NCBI GenBank assembly: GCA_030613445.1
Contig: JAUWLY010000043.1
Location: 1 to 13,229 of the forward strand
Direction: 5' to 3'
DNA from: Candidatus Stahliibacteriota bacterium
GTDB taxonomy: Bacteria; Hydrothermota; Tepidihabitantia; SM23-42
Length of the DNA: 13,229 nucleotides
The notes under the pieces were generated by a model. The model saw only the letters and a program-made list of their open reading frames with translations. It was not told the origin of the DNA and did no database searches. Both the position numbers and the translations under genes were made by a program. Positions within the stretch are counted from its first letter, which is position 1. Each line of letters starts with the position of its first letter. Positions 1 through 4,815 of the stretch are shown here, piece by piece.

Positions 1-237
1 GATATCAGGGCGACAGCGCTATGTTGTGAAGATGTCAGTGATGTACACCACATTCATGTCCATGATTACGGTGGGAAACTCGAGATAACTGTCCATGTCC
101 GTTTACGCCGCAATATTCATCTCGACGAGGTGCATAAGATAGCATCATTAGTTGAGTTGGCGGTTGAACAAAGAATTAGAGGTGCAGATGTGACTGTGCA
201 CCCCGAACCGATACGCGATAATGAAGACTGTGGATGA
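1..237 (+). CDS. Cation diffusion facilitator (CDF) transporter, C-terminal fragment (5' end outside window)
   Basis: Frame 1 is open from the first base to a TGA at 235-237, giving 78 residues. They resemble the cytoplasmic dimerisation domain of CDF metal exporters: a beta strand with His-rich VHHIHVHDYGG, then LEITVHVRL, a helix of the type HLDEVHKIASLVELAVEQRI, and a closing strand ADVTVHPEP. In the family this ferredoxin-like domain follows six membrane helices, dimerises and binds Zn/Mn/Fe-type cations; the helices would lie upstream of the window. Translation ends inside the following acetyltransferase gene (17-nt overlap), so the two are probably co-transcribed. Metal specificity cannot be read from this fragment. 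The call rests on the pattern of the C-terminal domain only. Confidence 0.8.
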   Translation, partial: DIRATALCCEDVSDVHHIHVHDYGGKLEITVHVRLRRNIHLDEVHKIASLVELAVEQRIRGADVTVHPEPIRDNEDCG

Positions 238-679
238 TCAGGGAGGTGGGATCGGCATCTCTTCTTTTCGTATTGAAGATTATGATAGGTTGATCTCCTT
301 GTGGCAGGATGCAGGCTTACCATATAAACCCAAGGGTCGGGACCGACGTGAGTGCATAGAACGCGAGCTGAAAACTTCAGCCGCTATTTTTTTGGTTGCC
401 GAGTGTGAAGGCGAACTGATCGGCTCTATCTTTGGCTCCCATGATGGACGTAAAGGTTGGATTAACCGGTTGGCAGTAGCTCCAGCGCAACGTAGACAGG
501 GGCTTGGCGCGCGGTTGGTGCGAGAGGTGGAGGAGCGATTGTATGATCTGGGTATTGAAATAATCGCCTGTCTTATCGAGGATTGGAATACTGTTTCAAT
601 GGAAGCTTTTCAGCGTATGGGTTACAAACGTCACGATGACATTGTATATCTTTCAAAGAGAAAAAATCCTGATGTCTGA
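221..679 (+). CDS. GNAT-family N-acetyltransferase
   Basis: This is a 152-residue single-domain GNAT protein. FRIEDYDRLISLW (residues 16-28) forms the usual first strand and helix. INRLAVAPAQRRQGLGARLV (81-100) is motif A, with the acetyl-CoA pyrophosphate loop R-R-Q-G-L-G (91-96). The C-terminal part, NTVSMEAFQRMGYKR (123-137), is the usual GNAT helix and strand. Proteins of this type transfer an acetyl group from acetyl-CoA to an amine; the substrate cannot be inferred. The ATG at 221 has no good Shine-Dalgarno and overlaps the CDF gene by 17 nt. A strong GGGAGGT lies downstream at 241-247, inside the reading frame, but the codons after it are ATC, so the true start is uncertain and the first ~12 residues may not be translated. 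Confidence 0.87.
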   Translation: MKTVDDQGGGIGISSFRIEDYDRLISLWQDAGLPYKPKGRDRRECIERELKTSAAIFLVAECEGELIGSIFGSHDGRKGWINRLAVAPAQRRQGLGARLVREVEERLYDLGIEIIACLIEDWNTVSMEAFQRMGYKRHDDIVYLSKRKNPDV

Positions 680-710
680 GCGTGCGATATATCGTTGATA
701 TGGAGGTTGT

Positions 711-1406
711 ATGAAGAGAATCGGTATTGTCGGTGGATTGGGTCCTGAGGCAACAGCTGAGTACTATCGGATAATCAATGAGCTTTATCAAAGAAAAACC
801 AGAGGCGCTTATCCTGAAGTCATTATCTACAGCGTAAACATGAAGGATTTCCCTTGTGTGGTCACGACCGACAGTATTGAGAAGACTGTAGCCTGGTTGG
901 CTGAAGCCGTGCAAGTACTTTATCGCGCCGGGGCTGATTTTGCACTCATTGCATCTAATACACCACATATTGTTTTTGACAATTTGCAGGCACGTTCACC
1001 CATACCCATGCTCAGCATCGTTAAAGCAACATGCCAGGTTGCCAAGCACGCCCGTCTGCATAAGGTAGCGCTCTTAGGTACGAAAACAACAATGAGCGCT
1101 GATTTTTATCAACGTATCTTTACCAAGGCAGGCATTGATATTATTACCCCGGAAGAAGCTGAAAAGGACTATATTCATAATAAGCTGATGAATGAGATAA
1201 TGCATAATAAAATCTTAAAGGAGACAAAACAAGGTCTGCTTGTGATCATCAAGCGCATGATCGCTGAAGAATCTATACAGGGGGTCATTCTTGGTTGCAC
1301 CGAGCTTCCTCTCATTTTACCCAAAGATGAATTTGGTATCCCTTTTCTTAACACAACAAGGATTCACGCCGCAAGTGCTGTGGAGTACAGTTTGGGAAAA
1401 GCGTAA
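711..1406 (+). CDS. Aspartate/glutamate racemase family protein (YgeA-like)
   Basis: The protein has 231 residues, normal for the family, and starts at ATG 711 behind a good ribosome binding site (TGGAGGT, 701-707). The N-terminus IGIVGGLGPEATAEYYR is the family's first strand and substrate loop. The two active-site motifs are ASNTPH (81-86) and GCTEL (195-199). PLP-independent Asp/Glu racemases normally use two cysteines; here the first position is Ser82 and the second is Cys196. An atypical Thr/Cys pair is known from E. coli YgeA, an L-Asp/Glu racemase, so a Ser/Cys pair may still be active, perhaps with altered stereochemistry; that is inference. It probably belongs to the CDF-GNAT transcription unit, with a 31-nt gap to the acetyltransferase. 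A D-amino-acid role in the cell wall or in stress is possible but not shown. Confidence 0.88.
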   Translation: MKRIGIVGGLGPEATAEYYRIINELYQRKTRGAYPEVIIYSVNMKDFPCVVTTDSIEKTVAWLAEAVQVLYRAGADFALIASNTPHIVFDNLQARSPIPMLSIVKATCQVAKHARLHKVALLGTKTTMSADFYQRIFTKAGIDIITPEEAEKDYIHNKLMNEIMHNKILKETKQGLLVIIKRMIAEESIQGVILGCTELPLILPKDEFGIPFLNTTRIHAASAVEYSLGKA

Positions 1407-1431
1407 GGCGTAGTGAGTAAAGCGTAGGGCG
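1398..1431 (+). repeat. Short direct repeat over the racemase stop codon
   Basis: AAAGCGTAAGGCG (1398-1410) is repeated as AAAGCGTAGGGCG (1419-1431), 12 of 13 identical with a 21-nt period. The first copy contains the TAA stop of the racemase gene. It looks like low-complexity intergenic growth rather than a protein site. Confidence 0.55.
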
Positions 1432-1453
1432 AGAAACAAGGCAAATAAAGGCG

Positions 1454-1482
1454 GATTTTAGATACTAGATTTTAGATGCTAG
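1454..1482 (+). repeat. Left arm of inverted repeat flanking the four-helix-bundle gene
   Basis: This is a 29-nt TAGAT-rich arm. Its reverse complement matches 1993-2021 at 25 of 29 positions by eye. The arms enclose about 510 bp holding a single minus-strand gene. The motif is itself internally repetitive (TAGATACTAGAT, TTTAGATGCTAG), so some of the match follows from low complexity. Confidence 0.6.
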
Positions 1483-1542
1483 TGACCAGCAAAAGAATTC
1501 ACAACGATCCTACGACAGATGCAAGATTATAGGATTTTTCTA

Positions 1543-1929
1543 TTATCGCCTCTTTTTTTCTAAATTTGTCATGAGTGATTGAAGCATTCTTTGGATCTCA
1601 TCACAGATATCTATCCAAGGATTTATGACTGAAGTTTCTATTATTCGACAATCTCTTATTTTATAGACCCAATTTTCTGTTTCTGCTGCACTCTTTTGTG
1701 CAATTTCCAAATAATTAACATATTTTTTCGTACTGCGTGAGTTATACCCTTCTGCAATATTAACACTAATACTACCACAACTTCTGAATATCTGTTCAAT
1801 GACTGTTTTTACCCCGAGTTTTCGTGGGTAATTGTCGAATTTTATGTACATATCGACAAATAAGCTGTGAGCTTTTTGCCAGACAATCAGATCAGTGAAG
1901 TGTTTCACCTTATTATACGGTTTTTGCAT
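1543..1929 (-). CDS. Four-helix bundle protein (23S rRNA intervening-sequence protein / S23 family)
   Basis: This 128-residue protein matches the four-helix-bundle family first described from intervening sequences of bacterial 23S rRNA genes. Visible hallmarks are DLIVWQKAHSLFVDMY (13-28) for helix 1 and SVNIAEGYNSRS (55-66) at the helix 2-3 junction. A third amphipathic helix (YLEIAQKSAAETENWVYKI) and a C-terminal helix ending in a basic tail follow. The start has a textbook AAGGAGGT ribosome binding site; a possible TATTAT -10 box directly abuts it. The family forms oligomers and is thought to bind nucleic acid, but its physiological role is unsettled. Here it stands alone between protein genes, on the opposite strand to its neighbours and between imperfect inverted repeats, which suggests a mobile or recently arrived cassette. 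No rRNA gene or reverse transcriptase is nearby. Confidence 0.88.
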   Translation of the reverse strand: MQKPYNKVKHFTDLIVWQKAHSLFVDMYIKFDNYPRKLGVKTVIEQIFRSCGSISVNIAEGYNSRSTKKYVNYLEIAQKSAAETENWVYKIRDCRIIETSVINPWIDICDEIQRMLQSLMTNLEKKRR

Positions 1930-1980
1930 TATACCTCCTTATAATACGCAATTACTCACTATTCTATTGAATTTTTCGCT

Positions 1981-2050
1981 AGAATCAAGTATCTAGCATC
2001 TATAATCTAATATCTATCATCTATCATCTAGTATCTTTTATCTGTTATCT
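1981..2050 (+). repeat. TATCTA-rich low-complexity repeat, including right arm (1993-2021) of the inverted repeat
   Basis: This stretch is an irregular chain of variants of TATCTA/ATCTAG (for example CTAGCATCTATAATCTAATA at 1993-2012). The section 1993-2021 is the inverted counterpart of 1454-1482. Closely similar text recurs at 12820-12880 upstream of the tRNA-Leu gene, so it is a dispersed intergenic repeat of this genome. Unit length is variable and there are no spacers, so it is not a CRISPR array. Confidence 0.65.
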
Positions 2051-2055
2051 CCCCA

Positions 2056-2084
2056 TTGACATGAGTACCTTGTTCTATTATAAT
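2056..2084 (+). promoter_or_regulatory. Perfect consensus sigma70 promoter for thiD2-thiE
   Basis: TTGACA at 2056-2061 and TATAAT at 2079-2084 are separated by exactly 17 nt, the optimal spacing. The predicted +1 is about 2091, at the GTG start codon (2090-2092) of the next gene, so the transcript would be leaderless or nearly so. No Shine-Dalgarno is present, which agrees with this. Confidence 0.85.
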
Positions 2085-2089
2085 TAAAC

Positions 2090-3100
2090 GTGCAGTGGGA
2101 GCGCATCGCAGACGCAAACCTCAATCGATTAAACGAGTCCCTGAAATTTATTGAAGACATAATAAGATTTGCTGTTGCCGACCGGAGATTGCTCGTTCGG
2201 GCAAGGTATATCAGGCAGGAGTTCTTACTGGTGAAAAAAGCTCTGCCCATACACAGGATTATTCGCTTTCGCGATAGTCAAAAGGATCTTGGTAGGAAAG
2301 CAGGCTTTGACTCAGCTGACAAGAAAAACATGGCAGATTTGGTCGTTGCGAATTTCACGCGCGCCAAGGAATCTTCCCGAATCCTCGAGGAAACCATGAA
2401 ATGTGCTTATCCAAAGGTTAGCGCGAGGGTAAAAAAGATAAGATTCAAAATTTATGCTATTGAAAAATTGGTTATCAGCCACTTTAAGAAAGTTTTTGAT
2501 CCGAGTCTTTATGTGATCCTCGACGAAAAATATGTGAAAAAGCCCCGGTTAAAACAAGTTATCGCGGTTCTCAAGAAGCATGGTGCAACAATGATCCAAC
2601 TTCGCATCCAGTCGTTGAGTGACCGGATGTTTCTCAATCATGCTCGTATCGTCGCGAATAATCTGAAGTCGTGTGACATAAGGTTTATCATAAACAACCG
2701 ACTAGACATCGCTCTGGCATGTGGGGCAGATGGTGTCCATTTAGGCCAGGAAGATGTGCCCATAGCTGTTGCACGGCGTACACTGGGGGATGGCAGTATC
2801 ATTGGTTCATCAGCTCACGACTTTGCCCAGGCAACTAGGGCTGAAAGAGAGGGTGCTGACTATATTGGAGTGGGTTCGATTTTTCCGACCAGAACAAAGT
2901 GCGATGCAAAAATCTGCGGGCTCCGAGCCTTGAGGGCGATATGCAAGGCAGTTACCATCCCGGTTGTGGGCATCGGCGGTATTTCGGTCGATAATTACAA
3001 GAGCGTTCTTGGAGCAGGAGCTTCGGGGATTGCTGTCTCTTCCTTTCTTTTTGAGGGGGACCTAAAGAACAACTTACATTCATTGACAGTAAAGAGATAG
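2090..3100 (+). CDS. thiE: ThiD2-ThiE fusion: HMP-phosphate kinase / thiamine-phosphate synthase
   Basis: This 336-residue protein has two parts. Residues 5-128 (RIADANLNRLNESLKFIED..., MADLVVANFTRAKESSRILEE) match the ThiD2 domain, a helical domain found fused to ThiE and reported to phosphorylate HMP-P to HMP-PP. Residues 139-330 are the ThiE TIM barrel, which joins HMP-PP and thiazole phosphate into thiamine phosphate: MIQLR (168-172), INNRLDIALACGADGVHLGQ (201-220), FPTRTK (265-270) and VVGIGGIS (292-299). Compared with my recollection of B. subtilis ThiE, the PPi-binding Lys after the QFR motif is Gln174 and a metal-binding Asp is Asn203; Arg172, Asp222, Thr267, Thr269 and Lys270 are kept. 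The GTG start is chosen because ThiD2 homology begins at once and the consensus promoter ends just upstream. It is separate from thiC, 4.4 kb away. Confidence 0.9.
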   Translation: MQWERIADANLNRLNESLKFIEDIIRFAVADRRLLVRARYIRQEFLLVKKALPIHRIIRFRDSQKDLGRKAGFDSADKKNMADLVVANFTRAKESSRILEETMKCAYPKVSARVKKIRFKIYAIEKLVISHFKKVFDPSLYVILDEKYVKKPRLKQVIAVLKKHGATMIQLRIQSLSDRMFLNHARIVANNLKSCDIRFIINNRLDIALACGADGVHLGQEDVPIAVARRTLGDGSIIGSSAHDFAQATRAEREGADYIGVGSIFPTRTKCDAKICGLRALRAICKAVTIPVVGIGGISVDNYKSVLGAGASGIAVSSFLFEGDLKNNLHSLTVKR

Positions 3101-3110
3101 TGAATATAAT
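3083..3110 (+). promoter_or_regulatory. Perfect consensus sigma70 promoter for hpf-hprK group, inside the thiE 3' end
   Basis: TTGACA (3083-3088) and TATAAT (3105-3110) have a 16-nt spacer. The -35 box lies in the last codons of the thiE gene and the -10 box directly touches the AAGGAGGT ribosome binding site (3111-3118) of hpf. The predicted +1 near 3117 falls within the ribosome binding site, so transcripts from here would have a 5' leader of only a few nt, while read-through transcripts from thiE keep the full site. Confidence 0.8.
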
Positions 3111-3121
3111 AAGGAGGTTTT

Positions 3122-3439
3122 ATGGAGTTGAATATCACTGCGAAGAATTTTCACCTTAATGATACCCTAGAGGATTATGCCAGAAAGAAGATGGAGAAGC
3201 TGGAACGCTTTTCTCATCATATGATAAACGGCGATCTGATATTGGAAAAAGACAAATCCCATAGTATCGTTGAGTTGAATTTTACAGTGAAACACTCAGT
3301 TATTACAAGTCAAGTCAAGAACCATGACATATATCTCGGCATAACTGAAGCATTTAAGAAAATCGAACGACAGCTAATAAAGTACGAGGAAAAATTCAGG
3401 GAAAGAAAGCGTATTGCTCAAAAAACAAAGCGGCAATGA
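3122..3439 (+). CDS. hpf: Ribosome hibernation-promoting factor, short form (HPF/RaiA family)
   Basis: This 105-residue protein has the size of the short HPF class and no C-terminal dimerisation domain. MELNITAKNFHLNDTLEDYARKKMEKLERF is the diagnostic beta1-alpha1 segment (compare ITGRHMEVTDALRDYVEEKLEKL in other members). It is followed by VELNFTVKHSVITSQVKNHDIYLGITEAFKKIERQLIKY, then a very basic tail (KFRERKRIAQKTKRQ). HPF binds the 30S decoding region and stores ribosomes in stationary phase; the basic helix and tail fit rRNA contact. The start has AAGGAGGT at ideal distance. The stop overlaps the hprK start by 4 nt (ATGA), so the two are translationally coupled. Placing hpf next to hprK and an EIIA gene resembles the rpoN-hpf-ptsN-hprK neighbourhoods of many bacteria. 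Confidence 0.92.
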   Translation: MELNITAKNFHLNDTLEDYARKKMEKLERFSHHMINGDLILEKDKSHSIVELNFTVKHSVITSQVKNHDIYLGITEAFKKIERQLIKYEEKFRERKRIAQKTKRQ

Positions 3440-4416
3440 GAACCATAACGGTTGAAATACTATTCAAAGATAAGAAAGAGGAGTTCTCACTCGAGATCGT
3501 TGCAGGAGAGAAGTTTCTTAGGGACAAAAGGATTTCGACATATGACATTTTTCGACCAGGTCTCGCACTTGCTGGATACACTGAGCGGTTTTTGAGTGAG
3601 CGTGTTATTATTATCGGCGAGACAGAAATAGCTTATTTGAAAACGTTGCCAAAACATCTCGCGAATCGCCGTATTGCCACGGTCATGAGGTTGGGTACAC
3701 CGTGCATTATCGTTGCAAAAAAATTAAGTCTTAACGATAAATTCAAGGAAGAGGCAAAGCGTAGGAAGATCCCTATCTTGCGGACATCTATGTCGACAAC
3801 TCCTTTTATTCATAAGCTCTCAGCCTACTTGGAGTACAAGCTGGCTAAAACAAAGTTCGTTCAAGGCACCCTGGTCGATATTTATGGCGTCGGTGTTCTA
3901 TTTGTGGGGAAACCAGGGACTGGCAAGAGCGAGTGCGCTTTGGATCTGATTGAGCGGGGACATCGTTTTGTTGTGGATGACCTTGTCAAAATTGTACAAA
4001 GAGGCGATGTCCTTGTTGGGTCTGGTGCCGAAAAGAGCCCTCGGCTCAAACACCACATCGAAGTAAGGGGTGTTGGACTAGTCGACATTTTCAGGATTTT
4101 CGGAGTGAAGTCGGTAAGGCTGCGAAAGCGTATAGAGATCATCTTAGAACTCGTCCTTTGGGATGAGACAAAAGGTGATTATGAGCGCGTTGGTATCGAG
4201 GGAAAGACCAGGAAGATATTGGATATTGAGATACCGCGTATCGTGATTCCGCTTACACCAGGAAAAAACGTTTCGGTGATCGCCGAGGTTGTGGCAATGA
4301 ATTATCTGCTGAGACTAAGAGGTATTCATCCCGCTGAAGAATACAATGAGGAGTTGAAAAGGATCCTGGCGCAAATGGAAGCACCGAGTTCACATTATGA
4401 TGAGGAAATAGAATAA
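3436..4416 (+). CDS. hprK: HPr kinase/phosphorylase
   Basis: This 326-residue protein fits HprK. It has an N-terminal regulatory domain (about 1-135) and a C-terminal P-loop kinase domain. The signature GTLVDIYGVGVLFVGKPGTG (144-163) runs into KSECALDLIERGHRFVVDDL, then EVRGVGLVDIFRIFG (209-223), and a C-terminal part with TPGKNVSVIAEVVAMNYLLR. HprK phosphorylates and dephosphorylates HPr (or its paralogues) on a serine to control carbon metabolism. Two deviations are visible: the Walker loop is GKPGTGKS rather than GxSGxGKS, and the usual His of the VHG motif just upstream is Gln143. Asp181 and Asp182 are kept. It is coupled to hpf (4-nt overlap) and sits 6 nt from an EIIA gene. No HPr gene is in the window. 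Confidence 0.93.
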   Translation: MRTITVEILFKDKKEEFSLEIVAGEKFLRDKRISTYDIFRPGLALAGYTERFLSERVIIIGETEIAYLKTLPKHLANRRIATVMRLGTPCIIVAKKLSLNDKFKEEAKRRKIPILRTSMSTTPFIHKLSAYLEYKLAKTKFVQGTLVDIYGVGVLFVGKPGTGKSECALDLIERGHRFVVDDLVKIVQRGDVLVGSGAEKSPRLKHHIEVRGVGLVDIFRIFGVKSVRLRKRIEIILELVLWDETKGDYERVGIEGKTRKILDIEIPRIVIPLTPGKNVSVIAEVVAMNYLLRLRGIHPAEEYNEELKRILAQMEAPSSHYDEEIE

Positions 4417-4422
4417 CCAGAT

Positions 4423-4815
4423 ATGATAAGAGGTATTATTGTTGGTCACGGTGACTTCGCTAAGGCAATACTCAATACTGCTGAGCTGATACTCGGTGAG
4501 CAGCCTGAGGTTGAGGTTATTTCCAATAGGGGCTTTTCCTGTGCTAGTATGACCGAGAAGATCAACGAAGTAGTAAGCAACGGTGATTGCAAGTCAACGA
4601 TCATATTCCTTGATCTGCCAGGGGGTAGCTGTACGATGAGTTGTTACAGTTTATTGAAAGAGATCAGCGATCTTCATATCATAAGTGGAGTCAACCTTCC
4701 CATGTTGATTGAATTTTTCATGTTGAGGGATAAATATTCAGCTGATGATCTCGATTCTATCTTAGTGAAAAAGGGGAAGGATAACATAATTCAATTGAGG
4801 TCTAGAAATGAATAA
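4423..4815 (+). CDS. PTS EIIA component, mannose/sorbose (EIIA-Man) family
   Basis: This 130-residue single-domain protein begins MIRGIIVGHGDFAKAILNTA, the EIIA-Man signature; His9 in VGHG is the phosphorylatable histidine. FLDLPGGSCTMSCYSLLKEI (62-81) corresponds to the family's conserved D-L-x-G-G-S/T-P loop, with Cys-Thr in place of Pro. ISGVNLPMLIEFFMLRDK follows as the usual core strand and helix. No IIB, IIC or IID gene follows, so this may be a regulatory EIIA phosphorylated by HPr rather than part of a sugar transporter; that is inference from context. The start lacks a strong ribosome binding site and is 6 nt after the hprK stop. The stop overlaps the acyl-CoA synthetase start by 8 nt. 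Confidence 0.88.
   Translation: MIRGIIVGHGDFAKAILNTAELILGEQPEVEVISNRGFSCASMTEKINEVVSNGDCKSTIIFLDLPGGSCTMSCYSLLKEISDLHIISGVNLPMLIEFFMLRDKYSADDLDSILVKKGKDNIIQLRSRNE

Noticed and set aside
573..968. Antisense reading frame across the GNAT/racemase junction
   Set aside because: It runs opposite two well-supported genes and shows no family pattern.
1543..1929. Accessory gene of a diversity-generating retroelement or retron (Avd-like four-helix protein)
   Set aside because: No reverse transcriptase, template repeat or variable target gene is within the window.
1981..2050. CRISPR-like array
   Set aside because: The TATCTA units are very short, irregular and without unique spacers; no cas genes are present.
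4200..4815. Complete mannose-type PTS operon
   Set aside because: Only an EIIA domain is present; the next gene is an acyl-CoA synthetase, not IIB, IIC or IID.
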